DNA of 20,785 nucleotides from a bacterium (lineage in GTDB: Bacteria; Oederibacteriota; CAKKQC01): NCBI GenBank assembly GCA_919901855.1, contig CAKKQC010000073.1, positions 1 through 20,785 of the forward strand, written 5' to 3'. The translations under genes were made by a program, and so were the position numbers. How positions within the stretch are numbered: position 1 is the stretch's first letter; every line of letters begins with the position of its first letter. Shown piece by piece: positions 1 to 7,623 of this stretch. The notes below the pieces were generated by a model. That model saw only the letters and a program-made list of their open reading frames with translations. It did not search any database and had not been told where the DNA came from.

Positions 1-725
1 ATGGCAAGGACAAGGAAGCTGGCCATGCTTCCTGCGATCGTCATCACTGGCCAAGGAAGAGGCTCGACCAGCCACGCCCGCTGGAGGGTATTCCTGAACT
101 GGTATGCCAGGATCTTGCGGCGATCCTCCTCACTGTGCACCGGATCGTGCACCACTACCACCGACGCCATATAGATAATACGGTAGCCCGCCCCTAGAAG
201 ACGCATGGCGAGAACGGTCTCTTCGCCTTGGCGAAAGAAATGGCCTTCATAGAAACCTACCGTCTCGAGCACGCTTCGACGAAGACAGTGCGCTCCACCA
301 TTGAAGACATGCACGTAGCGCTCCGCAAACCGGGACACAATCTTCACACCTCCCGGCGGAATCACACGGAATGTCGCCACAGCGATGGCACACTCCCTTT
401 CCATTCGAGTTACCGCTAGGGAAATGGCATCAGCCCCGGCGAACCAGGCATCATCATCTAGGCTCACAATGTACTGACCGCGGGCCTGTTTCATCAGGCA
501 ATTGCGCGCTTCGACAAGCCCGAGGTTCTTCTCGAACGTCAGCAAGCGAACGCCTGGATAGCACTCTCGCACGAAGGACCCTGTCCCGTCGCTCGAAGCA
601 TCGTCAGCTACAAGAATCTCCTTGGGCTCGTAGCTCTGCCGCAGGACACTGTCAAGAGCTCTTCCCACCACATGTCGTCGGTTCCGTGTCGTAATGATTA
701 CGCTGACCAATGCTGCGCTCACCAT
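1..725 (-). CDS. Glycosyltransferase family 2, C-terminus cut by window edge
   Basis: I translated this frame by hand; it runs off the left edge with at least 241 codons and no stop. GT2 (GT-A fold) enzymes transfer sugars from nucleotide-sugar donors at the cytoplasmic face, here presumably onto a lipid-linked surface glycan. Seen: an N-terminal strand VSVIITTRNR (residues 7-16), the DDASSDGT nucleotide-binding loop (41-48), the metal-binding SLDDD motif (88-92), and a later QGEE segment in the acceptor/catalytic region. The ATG at 725 overlaps the end of the upstream GT4 gene by 7 bases (ATGGTGA), so it is translationally coupled as the fourth gene of the operon. A GTG three bases further in (722) is an alternative start. 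Donor and acceptor cannot be told from sequence. Confidence 0.9.
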   Translation of the reverse strand, partial: MVSAALVSVIITTRNRRHVVGRALDSVLRQSYEPKEILVADDASSDGTGSFVRECYPGVRLLTFEKNLGLVEARNCLMKQARGQYIVSLDDDAWFAGADAISLAVTRMERECAIAVATFRVIPPGGVKIVSRFAERYVHVFNGGAHCLRRSVLETVGFYEGHFFRQGEETVLAMRLLGAGYRIIYMASVVVVHDPVHSEEDRRKILAYQFRNTLQRAWLVEPLPWPVMTIAGSMASFLVLA

Positions 726-1864
726 CGCGCCTCGATGAGGTCGCGATACGCCGAGGCATACTGCTCCGCGGTCATCTCTACCGAGTAGCTCTGCTCGGCT
801 TTCCTTCGTCCTTCAGCTCCGAGGCGAAGCAGAAGAGCGGGATCGTCGGCGAGTCGGATCATGGCTTGAGCCATGTCATCGTCCGCCTCCTGGGAGACAA
901 CTATGCCCGTCACATTGTCCTCCACCATGTCCCGAATCCCGGCGATGTCAGTCGTGATCACGGGGAGTGCCGACGCCATGGCTTCAAGCAGAACCATCGG
1001 CTGCCCCTCGAGCACACTCGAAAGAACCAGGAGATCGCTATCCCTAAGGAGAGAAGGCACGTCATTGCGAACGCCCAAGAACACAACGCAATCCTCAAGC
1101 CCCAGCTTACCCCGCAGATCCACTAGCTGCGACAAGAGCGGGCCGGTACCCACGAATGAGAGTCGCGCATGAGGATGCTTCGCGCGCAACTTCGCAAAAG
1201 CTCTCATCGTCAGCGCCTGATTCTTGTTGGCATCCATACGGCCTATCTGGAGTATGTGCGGCCACTCATCGCGACTGCTTGCGTCTGTGCCCCGGCGCCG
1301 CGGGCTGAACCTCGTCAGATCGACACCGTTGTGGATGATCCTGCAACGGCTCCTGGATATTCCTAGGTTCGCGATTGCCATGTCAAGGACTCGGTGGTTC
1401 ACCGCAGCATACCGGACACGCTTCCACCTACCTGTGAATGAGTCGAGCATTCTCTTCAAGCCGGATCGCACTCGTCTCCTCTGAAACCACCAGGGATCGG
1501 TTCCATGGAGCGTCGACATAAGGCGCATCTGCGCTGAACCAGCCAACCGCGAAACAAGATCCGCCATGAATAGGTGACTGTGCACGACATCAAAAGCGCC
1601 ACGTTGGAAGATACGGGAAACCGCTGTCCGAACACGCACCCACCGATCGAGCCGGTAGATGGACGTCGCAGGCACGTCTAGAGAGAGGCACGGCACACCC
1701 GTCTTGGTCAAAGACTCGGATATCTCAGATGACCTGCCGAACAGTATCAGCGACACCTCAATTCCGTGCGGACGGAGCCGAGGAAGCAACTCCTGCAGAA
1801 GCATCTCCGCGCCGCCGCGCTGCAGTCCCGGTATGACATGGCAGACTCGCACTGCAGATCTCAC
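719..1864 (-). CDS. Glycosyltransferase family 4 (GT-B fold)
   Basis: A 381-residue GT4 enzyme, normal length for the family, predicted to be a retaining nucleotide-sugar transferase in glycan assembly. Seen: an N-terminal HVIPGLQRGGAE donor/acceptor loop (about residues 9-20), HSHLFMAD (95-102), the inter-domain IIHNGVD (176-182), QIGRMDANKN at the start of the Glycos_transf_1 domain, and the EGQPMVLLE E-x7-E motif (286-294). The open frame continues 48 codons further upstream, but that stretch lies inside the methyltransferase gene and looks like noise. I chose the GTG at 1864, which overlaps the methyltransferase stop as GTGA. Third gene of the polysaccharide operon. Family confidence is high; specificity is unknown. 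Confidence 0.92.
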   Translation of the reverse strand: MRSAVRVCHVIPGLQRGGAEMLLQELLPRLRPHGIEVSLILFGRSSEISESLTKTGVPCLSLDVPATSIYRLDRWVRVRTAVSRIFQRGAFDVVHSHLFMADLVSRLAGSAQMRLMSTLHGTDPWWFQRRRVRSGLKRMLDSFTGRWKRVRYAAVNHRVLDMAIANLGISRSRCRIIHNGVDLTRFSPRRRGTDASSRDEWPHILQIGRMDANKNQALTMRAFAKLRAKHPHARLSFVGTGPLLSQLVDLRGKLGLEDCVVFLGVRNDVPSLLRDSDLLVLSSVLEGQPMVLLEAMASALPVITTDIAGIRDMVEDNVTGIVVSQEADDDMAQAMIRLADDPALLLRLGAEGRRKAEQSYSVEMTAEQYASAYRDLIEARW

Positions 1865-2592
1865 TTCTTGACGGCCGCTACCGTCACCAGATGGCCAAAG
1901 GCCTGTGGCATTGGCCGCACTCCCAGTAGTCTGTAGATGAACGCGTGGAGCGTTCGCACAACGAAACCACGAGCATTTAGGCCTCGCCAAGGCGCAGACC
2001 AACGCCAACTACGCATGTCCCTGATCGACGGGACGACTCTCGGACTTTGGAATCCAGCGAGTTCCAGCACGTGAATGAGGCTGAATTCCGTGAATCCTCC
2101 CCGGTGCGTATAGTCAATGTAGCGAATGTAGGGCCCCAGAATGCTCGCCATGTTGCCCGTTCGGACAACCGCACATCCTTGACCTCTCAGGCTTGCGTGG
2201 ATGAGCCTGAGCAACCTCAGGACATCATCATGTGGCAGGTGCTCGATCACGTCAAAACATGTGATGAGGTCGTACTTCCTCTTCCGCCCTCGAAGGAAAC
2301 TGAACATATCAGCCCGTGTCAGCCGAATCTCCCCTGGAAGACTGCGCCGCGCAAGCTGAATCTGGTCCCTCGAGAGGTCAACGCCTCCCAGATTACGGTA
2401 GCCCGCACACCAAAGACCCAGAAGCCCATGCCCGAGTCCACAGCCCACATCCAGAACAGCCGCGCCCTTGTTACGTGGGAGCCAAGGGGCACGAACAGCG
2501 TACCGTGCAGGGTTCGATCTAGCCGCCTCGAGGTCAGGAGGTGCATTGGCCCTCAGAAAGTGTCTCGTATAGCCCCTGTAGACATCCATCAT
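1861..2592 (-). CDS. Class I SAM-dependent methyltransferase
   Basis: A 243-residue Rossmann-fold methyltransferase. Seen: motif I VLDVGCGLGHG (about residues 46-56), the acidic ribose-binding residue in GGVDLS (Asp72), a DMFSFL motif II region, and FDVIEHL (113-119), typical of the UbiE/Methyltransf_11-type proteins common in polysaccharide clusters. It probably methylates a sugar or chain end in the surface glycan (inference from neighbours). The frame allows a start at 2619, but the ATG at 2592 overlaps the flippase stop as ATGA, the same coupling used by the next two genes, so I prefer it. The gene ends inside the GT4 start. No motif is missing. Confidence 0.9.
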   Translation of the reverse strand: MMDVYRGYTRHFLRANAPPDLEAARSNPARYAVRAPWLPRNKGAAVLDVGCGLGHGLLGLWCAGYRNLGGVDLSRDQIQLARRSLPGEIRLTRADMFSFLRGRKRKYDLITCFDVIEHLPHDDVLRLLRLIHASLRGQGCAVVRTGNMASILGPYIRYIDYTHRGGFTEFSLIHVLELAGFQSPRVVPSIRDMRSWRWSAPWRGLNARGFVVRTLHAFIYRLLGVRPMPQAFGHLVTVAAVKK

Positions 2593-4031
2593 GCCAAGTC
2601 TCCCTCCATCCGTGCCCAAAATGAGTGCAGCAATCTTCGAGCCTCGCCTGAGAGTACCAACGCGGAAAGAGCCCAGAGAACGACGCCCGCCGGAATGCGG
2701 ATCACCAACGGTGTGTTCAGTCCGATAAGCCCGATGACGCCAGCGACCATCAATATCATATACAAGTAGGTTCTGCCATCAAGTAGCGGCACCTTCCGGC
2801 CTTGCAGGTTCGAGAAGGCATACATCAAACCTACGCTCACCACTAGAGTCCACATTCCAAGCACCGCACCCAAAATCCCCAAGCGCGGAATCGCAACAAG
2901 ATTCACCGCAAGCTGGATCAGGGTCGCCCACATCGTCGAACGAACAATAATGCGCTCCCCATGACGAGCGACGAGCTGCGCAAAGCCAACGGCATTGAAC
3001 GTGGCAAACACCACAGCCAACATCAACAAGCGCAGGCTCAATTCCCCCCCGGCGTACTTATCCGCCCACAGCAACCTCAACAGTTCCGGTCCAATGAGTG
3101 CCCCCCCAACTGAGAGAAGACCGCTCGCCAACAGGACGACGCGAAGAAACCCCGCCGCGCTCGCACCAGGCCGATCTCCTTCACGCGAGAGGGTCGGCAG
3201 GATCGCCGTGAGCGCCATGCCGAGAAGACTCTGGCAAATCTCGTACCACTTGTTTGCCATCGCATAGAGGGCCAGCGCCCCGCTAGAAAGCATCCTGGAG
3301 ACAAGAACCCAGTCAAGCCGATTCTGAATCGTGGTCAGACCAGAAATACCAAGGTAGTCTCGGCGCAATACGCGGAGGACGTTCCTGAGCTGCACCGTTC
3401 TCTGGGGAGACATTCCGGCATGCACACGGAATTCACGGCGCGAGCGAGCGTAGCTTCGCGCCGACCACCAGATCACAATCTCAACAAATAGAAGTGCGCC
3501 GAACAACGTGGCAAGCGAGGGAACGCCGCGCGCATAGACAAGCCCCCCGAGAACAGCAAGCCGACCCAATGATCCGGATGCCAAGAGAGCATTGGCTGTT
3601 TCCTGTCGCTCAACTCCGCGCAGCCAGCATGAGTAGGTATTCGTCGATGTTCGCAGTATCTGTGCGGCCGCCGCAAACGCCACCGCAAGCACCAATTCCT
3701 TGCGCGGATGAAGTCCACATGCCCATAGTGAGAACACCAGTCCACATAGAGCAACTGGGAGTCTCCTGAGTCTCGTGGCTTCCATAACCACCAATCTCGG
3801 CGGATATCGATTCCTTGCAAACTCCCGCACCAGACCGGGAGAGACCCCCATATCAACTGCCAGTGACACAAACGCCATCGCGGCCATTAGACCGCTGTAG
3901 GCGCCGACGGTGGAAAGCGGGAAGCTCCCGAAAATCATCAGGTAGAACAGCAGATCAGAAACATGGGAGAGGGCCATCGCTAGATAGCCTGTCGTCAACG
4001 CGGCTCGAAGGGATCGGCTCGGTGATCTCAC
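2589..4031 (-). CDS. Oligosaccharide flippase / polysaccharide export membrane protein (Wzx-like)
   Basis: A 480-residue, strongly hydrophobic protein with about 12-14 apparent membrane segments spread along its length, and a basic loop near residues 70-90 (REFARNRYPPRLVVMEATRL). This size and pattern match the MATE/MVF-like polysaccharide transporters that flip lipid-linked oligosaccharides across the inner membrane. No signature motif defines the family, so the call rests on topology, length and the neighbouring glycosyltransferases. The start is a GTG at 4031, with no strong Shine-Dalgarno sequence. It is the first gene of the four-gene operon, and its TGA overlaps the methyltransferase ATG. 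A lipid II flippase-like paralogue is the main alternative. Confidence 0.85.
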   Translation of the reverse strand: MRSPSRSLRAALTTGYLAMALSHVSDLLFYLMIFGSFPLSTVGAYSGLMAAMAFVSLAVDMGVSPGLVREFARNRYPPRLVVMEATRLRRLPVALCGLVFSLWACGLHPRKELVLAVAFAAAAQILRTSTNTYSCWLRGVERQETANALLASGSLGRLAVLGGLVYARGVPSLATLFGALLFVEIVIWWSARSYARSRREFRVHAGMSPQRTVQLRNVLRVLRRDYLGISGLTTIQNRLDWVLVSRMLSSGALALYAMANKWYEICQSLLGMALTAILPTLSREGDRPGASAAGFLRVVLLASGLLSVGGALIGPELLRLLWADKYAGGELSLRLLMLAVVFATFNAVGFAQLVARHGERIIVRSTMWATLIQLAVNLVAIPRLGILGAVLGMWTLVVSVGLMYAFSNLQGRKVPLLDGRTYLYMILMVAGVIGLIGLNTPLVIRIPAGVVLWALSALVLSGEARRLLHSFWARMEGDLA

Positions 4032-4724
4032 CGGTCTGCAATCACCTATGTAGTCCCAGCATCGCTTTCTCTCGCGGGTATCCCCGCGTTCCAGCGCACG
4101 AGATGGTTAGCCATTCCCCAAGACTGCCGGAAGGTGCATCCGGAGCCTGAGGATGGGCTCGCCTTGACTGTTCCGTCCCTCTGGAACCGCAGGGAACCCG
4201 AGGGACCAGAGCGAGTTCATCGCGAGAGCCGGTTCTCCGAATGCCGACATGGAATGCTTGGCACACCGCGGCAACTGTCACATCCACATTCTACAACCGG
4301 CCGACCCAAGCCGGGGACCTGTCCTTGACCTCTTCTCCTTCGCCGGAATCCATCTCATGGAGCATTGCAGTTCATCTTTGGTGTGTGCGATGGGTGCCTT
4401 CCCCGGAGGGAGAAGAAGCTGGACACCCGGGATCGCGCGGGGTCAGGTCCCATGCCGATCTCCTTCCGTAAGCCCGTATCGCGATGCCATCTGCACAAAC
4501 GCGTCGGATTAACGATATTCACTCAGAACCCCATCCGCCCCTCAGGGGGGGGGCATAGTACCAATGCGAGGAGTGGAGTGCTCAATCACTATCTTCTAAC
4601 GTGCAAGGGAAAGCCGGGGACAATGCCCGCTGGCGCCGTTATGCGATCGCCGGGGCTGCCAGAATCCCTGTCGCCGCGCTTGGAGATCACTGATGCTCTT
4701 GGACGACGCAACGGATTCGGTCGT
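4032..4724. other. 693-base intergenic region, no gene recognised
   Basis: Frames here on both strands show arginine/proline/serine-rich noise and no family resemblance. It presumably holds the promoter of the flippase operon, but I see no convincing -35/-10 pair. It contains a run of nine G (4545-4553) and two short CCGGGGAC-type heads (near 4312 and 4613). These resemble the start of the repeats found after 6042 but lack the rest of the element. Confidence 0.5.
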
Positions 4725-6008
4725 TCAATACTCCGTTACGTGCCCCGATGTGACGCGGGCTATAGTGCAGTGTTGGGCGCGAACTTTGATGGAGACAGCC
4801 CTCCCCTGATAGGGCACTGTGATACCCACGGACTCTCCGGGAGCTAGGCGAGGGGCCGCAGCCAGTACCAACAGCCCACCATCGCGATCATCGAAGACTC
4901 TGACCAGCGGCGCCTCGTTCCACCAGCATTCCTTCGCAGACGGGCCATCGCGGGGCACCGCCTTCGAGAGGATTGCAGAGATGGCTGCAACTCGCTTCAG
5001 TCCTTCCATGAAATCGACCAGGCGCTCGTACGGTTGTGTCGTGGCCTTCGGTTCATATCCCCAGAGAACTACGCTGCTGGCACCGTAGAAATACGGCAGA
5101 ATGGCAGCGGCTTCAGCCAGTGCGGGTGAGACCTCCTTCTGCGTCCGGTCTTCTAGGCGAAGCCACGCATAGGCATACAAAGGCTTTCGGCTCGCATTAT
5201 TCAGACTGACGGCGTTCTCCTCGACCCCGGCGGTGTTGTAGTAGATCGAATCCGGCGTATCGCGGAAGTAGTAGAAGCCCACGATCGCGAAATCAATGAA
5301 AGGGTCTATCCGGCGCCAGAGCGCTCGCTGACGCATGCGATCCAACTCCCCCTCCATCCAGGGCTTTCTGGCATAGTTGCACTTAATAGGTTGCCTGCCG
5401 TAGATTCCGATCCGTTGATTGGGACGCGCGCTACGGGAAAGGCGGCACGGCAGAATGTACCAGTTCGCCAGCGCTTCGAGGTATCGATCGGCGAACTCAC
5501 TGGCCGACGATGACCCGGAGGAAACACGAGCCCCTGCATCCTTGTAGGCGATGTTAGGATCGTCGCTGAACAGAAGCTCGATGTCGTTGACGAGAATCTC
5601 GGCCTTCCCGACTCGTGACAGATTGTCTTGAATGGCCTCCGACATTGCCACTGGCATTCTCCAGGGATTCGAGTGGTTCGACCCCCGATCGGAATGATCA
5701 GAAGCTGTCAGGCGTCCGCGGTCATCTCGGTAGGAGTCGATCAGGTCTACGCTGGAGAATCCGTGAGCCATTGCCGCTGCATCATCGATCACTCGGTCAG
5801 CAGTTGCCACATTCCAGAATGCCTTGAGCCCGCCCTCCATGTGGAACACCGGCAGTTGATCCCACTGCGGCGGAGCCGAGAGTGCACTTGAGGACAAGAG
5901 AGAAGCCGCCACCAAGATCCCGGCAATGCCACACATTCTGATTGCGCTAACGGCCGCCCAGAGGGTGTATTGGGGAAGAACCGGGGAAATCCGAAAGATA
6001 GATAGCAT
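4725..6008 (-). CDS. Secreted protein, possibly hyaluronidase-like (GH56-like) TIM barrel
   Basis: A 427-residue protein in a single-gene unit. The hydrophobic MCGIAGILVAASLLSSSALSA stretch looks like a Sec signal peptide with cleavage after ALSA. Seen in the mature part: EILVNDIELLF with an Asp-x-Glu pair (Asp142, Glu144), an aromatic stretch IVGFYYFRD, PLYAYAWLRL, then GASSVVLWGYEP (about 309-320). In GH56 hyaluronidases a D-x-E pair is catalytic, and a late strand reading G-A-x-G-V/I-V/I-L/I-W-G closes the barrel, so the resemblance is suggestive but weak. The open frame continues to 6158, but repeat B lies inside that extension, so it is rejected. Start 6008 is chosen; 5936 (directly at the signal peptide) is equally possible. 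Confidence 0.6.
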   Translation of the reverse strand: MLSIFRISPVLPQYTLWAAVSAIRMCGIAGILVAASLLSSSALSAPPQWDQLPVFHMEGGLKAFWNVATADRVIDDAAAMAHGFSSVDLIDSYRDDRGRLTASDHSDRGSNHSNPWRMPVAMSEAIQDNLSRVGKAEILVNDIELLFSDDPNIAYKDAGARVSSGSSSASEFADRYLEALANWYILPCRLSRSARPNQRIGIYGRQPIKCNYARKPWMEGELDRMRQRALWRRIDPFIDFAIVGFYYFRDTPDSIYYNTAGVEENAVSLNNASRKPLYAYAWLRLEDRTQKEVSPALAEAAAILPYFYGASSVVLWGYEPKATTQPYERLVDFMEGLKRVAAISAILSKAVPRDGPSAKECWWNEAPLVRVFDDRDGGLLVLAAAPRLAPGESVGITVPYQGRAVSIKVRAQHCTIARVTSGHVTEY

Positions 6009-6041
6009 GATCGAGCCGGCAACCCCCGCGAGATTTCGAAT

Positions 6042-6076
6042 AACCGGGGCCATACTTAACAAACTAACATTCTCGG
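6042..6076 (+). repeat. Repeat B, copy 1
   Basis: About 35 bases containing GGGGCCATACTTAAC followed by AAACTAACATTC. The same unit recurs at 7121 and 13262 in the same orientation. It lies directly upstream of the secreted protein gene and creates a false N-terminal extension of that frame. Confidence 0.75.
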
Positions 6077-6105
6077 CCTCCCCCCCACGAGGCCCAGCCT
6101 CCCGT

Positions 6106-6276
6106 TCAGGCCTTGAGCAACTCGAGTACCTTGAACACAACGATCGCCGGCCAGACACAGCCCTTCAGGAAGCCGACAACGCATCCCCAGAACCCGACCG
6201 CGTTCTTGATGAAATATACGATCGCTCCTACGACAGTCAGACCGTACGCGCCAGCCAGCGGACCGTGATTGTGCAT
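6106..6276 (-). CDS. Small membrane protein of 56 residues, function unknown
   Basis: Too short for ordinary ORF filters but well supported. An AGGAGGA Shine-Dalgarno (6281-6287) lies 4 bases before the ATG and overlaps the stop of the XRE gene, so the pair is almost certainly one transcript. The protein has a hydrophobic segment GLTVVGAIVYFI (12-23), then NAVGFWGCVVGFLKG (25-39), then VWPAIVVFKVLELLKA to the end, giving one or two membrane passes. The GFWxxVVGFLKxxxWPA pattern is one I associate with small uncharacterised bacterial membrane proteins, but I know no function. Codons 3-10 coincide with a 24-base string that recurs next to repeat C at 13198-13221. A membrane-acting toxin or stress peptide controlled by the XRE protein is possible (inference). 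Confidence 0.8.
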   Translation of the reverse strand: MHNHGPLAGAYGLTVVGAIVYFIKNAVGFWGCVVGFLKGCVWPAIVVFKVLELLKA

Positions 6277-6280
6277 GATT

Positions 6281-6287
6281 TCCTCCT
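6281..6287 (-). promoter_or_regulatory. Strong Shine-Dalgarno of the 56-residue membrane protein
   Basis: AGGAGGA on the minus strand, 4 bases from the ATG at 6276. It overlaps the TAG stop of the XRE gene (6286-6288), which points to translational coupling. It is the strongest ribosome-binding site in the window. Confidence 0.8.
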
Positions 6288-6531
6288 ATGCCCTGAACAG
6301 TCTGCTGATGGAGACTCCCAGTACCCGTGCCAGCGCCACAATGGTGTCCAGGGAGGGCTGCCGGGATCCCTTCTCGAGATGCGCGATAAAGTTCGCGCTC
6401 AGCCTGAGCCGCTCGGCCAATCGCTCCTGGGTGAGGCCAAGGCGGCGGCGCTCGGCTCGGACCCGCAGGCCCAGGTTGAGGGAAACCTGCGTCAGGGTCA
6501 GTGCCTTGGATGATTTTGCCCTTCGTGCCAT
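6286..6531 (-). CDS. XRE-family helix-turn-helix regulator
   Basis: An 81-residue single-domain Cro/C1-type DNA-binding protein. Seen: LGLRVRAERRRLGLTQERLA (about 20-39) with helix 2, then LRLSANFIAHLEKGSRQPSL (42-61) containing the recognition helix and the usual E-K-G-x-R-x-P-S-L turn, and a last helix VALARVLGVSISRLF. There is no effector domain. It precedes the small membrane protein with a 9-base gap and probably regulates that two-gene unit, as XRE proteins paired with a small partner often do. A TACCAT box ends 7 bases before the ATG, so the transcript may have almost no leader. Confidence 0.92.
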   Translation of the reverse strand: MARRAKSSKALTLTQVSLNLGLRVRAERRRLGLTQERLAERLRLSANFIAHLEKGSRQPSLDTIVALARVLGVSISRLFRA

Positions 6532-6569
6532 GGAGCCGATGGTACCACAATGCGCATTGCCGGTCGGGG

Positions 6570-6607
6570 ACCGGGGACATCTATGACTTCATAACTTCCC
6601 GCCACCG
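6570..6607 (+). repeat. Repeat E, copy 1
   Basis: It begins CCGGGGACATCTATGACTTC and continues with ATAACTTCCCGCCACC. A diverged second copy is at 9396-9430. It lies upstream of the XRE gene. The stretch 6608-6743 holds nothing I recognise. Confidence 0.6.
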
Positions 6608-6743
6608 GACCGGAGGCCCGCCCGGAAATACATGGCGCCCGGCGGGAACCTTGAGATGCGGTTTTCTCCCCGGCTTACTGCAGGTCCCGCGGGCGCCGCG
6701 CCGATTGTCTCATGGAATACCCCGGCGCGTCACTCCCTGGCAG

Positions 6744-6802
6744 ACTCGGGGACGCGATTAGCGGTCAGGGGCCGGCCGAGATATGGACGATCTGGCGCGA
6801 GT
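6744..6802 (+). repeat. Repeat F, copy 1
   Basis: It begins with GGGGACGCGATTAGCG and ends with GATATGGACGATCTGGCGCG. The second copy is at 8637-8710 with the same ends but a longer middle. This copy supplies the last codons and stop of the oxidoreductase remnant on the other strand. Confidence 0.65.
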
Positions 6803-7121
6803 GGAGGCCCTGCTCCAGCATCGCCAGCAGCACCTCCGCCACCGTCCGCCGGCTGATGAACCCGCGCACCCGCTCCCCCGGCCGGGCGATCAGGTAGCTC
6901 GCGTCCGTCCGGTTGTCCTTGAGCATCGGCGCCCGCGCCACCGTGTACTCCGCGTCCGACGCCCTCAGGAGCGCCTCCTGCGCCGAGTGGTCGTCGAAGG
7001 CCACCTTGATCCGGCTCGTCCCGATCACGGCGCGCGCGATCCAGGGCAGGTGCGCCCACGACTCCGACGCCCCGATGGTCCCCAGCGCCACGTACCGGGA
7101 CACCCCGCAGGGCTTCACAAA
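6765..7121 (-). pseudogene. C-terminal remnant of an atypical SDR / NAD(P)-binding oxidoreductase
   Basis: The readable part resembles the second half of NAD(P)H-binding proteins of the YwnB/NmrA type: VSRYVALGTIGASES (the usual conserved serine-strand region), an HSAQEALLRASDAEYTVARA segment, where intact members read like E-E-L-I-R-A-S-G-L-x-W-T-I-V-R-P, and then ISRRTVAEVLLAMLEQ. The N-terminal half, including the GxxGxxG cofactor loop, is absent. Its place is taken by repeat B at 7121, and the 3' end runs into repeat F. I see no frameshift within the remnant. Not expected to bind cofactor. The family call is inference from a fragment. Confidence 0.7.
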
Positions 7122-7165
7122 GACCGGGGCCATACTTAACAAATTAACATTCGTCCGCCACCGCT
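7121..7165 (+). repeat. Repeat B, copy 2
   Basis: Contains GGGGCCATACTTAACAAATT and then AACATTCGTCCGCCACCGC. It sits exactly where the oxidoreductase remnant loses its N-terminal half. The 49 bases from 7166 to 7214 hold no recognisable feature. Confidence 0.75.
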
Positions 7166-7214
7166 GACGCCCCAAGTCGCCGGCGGGGGCCTACGTAGAC
7201 CGGATGGCGGGCGT

Positions 7215-7623
7215 TCAGACCAGGGATTCCCCGGGAAGGCACTTCCTCACCGCGTCCCGCGCCTTCCGGGCCATCTCAAGGGCCGCGGTCGCTTCCTCAC
7301 GCGTGGGCGGTTCCCAGTCGCCCGGATACCGGCCCGCAGTCGCGTAAAGGCCATTGCGATGACGCAATGTCCTTTGGAAGCAGTGGAAGGATATTCAGCG
7401 AAGCCGCGTGGCTTCTAATCGATTCAGAGGCAGGACGTCATCGACCTTCAGGATCAGCCCTGCCCCACCGGGGATCAGCGCCATGATGGCTTCAAGATCA
7501 TGGACCTTCGGAAAGTCCACGGCATGGGCAACGAGGAGGGTTTTGCCCGGCGATACTGAAATCCTCTTCCGCCATCCGGATCCAGGGCCGAACCCGGTCG
7601 GCGTCGTCAGTCGTGCCGCTCAT
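7215..7623 (-). pseudogene. HEPN-domain gene (MNT partner), destroyed by deletion and repeat insertion
   Basis: Three pieces align with the intact HEPN gene at 18696-19109. Piece 1, from the ATG at 7623, gives DRVRPWIRMAEEDFSIA. Piece 2, in another frame, gives LLVAHAVDFPKVHDLEAIMA and LILKVDDVLPLNRLEATRL. Piece 3 gives RYPGDWEPPTREEATAALEM and RKARDAVRKCLPGESLV before the TGA at 7215. Between pieces 1 and 2 the stretch matching FHAQQCVEKYIKA is missing, with a frameshift. Between pieces 2 and 3 lies a copy of repeat C. The start overlaps the MNT gene by 17 bases, exactly as in the intact third module. The toxin is therefore dead while its MNT partner is intact. Confidence 0.85.
7343..7421 (+). 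repeat. Repeat C, variant copy inserted in the HEPN gene
   Basis: The right half (GGAAG, CAGTGGAAGGATATTCAGCG, GCCGCGTGGCTTCTAATCG) matches repeat C at 10817 and 13114. The left hairpin has different bases but the same fold: AAAGGCCATTGCG, loop ATGA, CGCAATGTCCTTT (7346-7375, one mismatch). Confidence 0.75.

Noticed and set aside
719-2008. GT4 gene starting at 2008
   Set aside because: The extra 48 codons lie inside the methyltransferase gene and have no family similarity; the GTGA overlap at 1864 fits better.
4545-4553. Run of nine G as a phase-variation switch
   Set aside because: It lies in a region without a supported gene, and no frame continues across it into a known protein.
6009-6158. 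N-terminal extension of the secreted protein frame to 6158
   Set aside because: It translates repeat B and the tail of the small membrane-protein gene; the signal peptide lies downstream.
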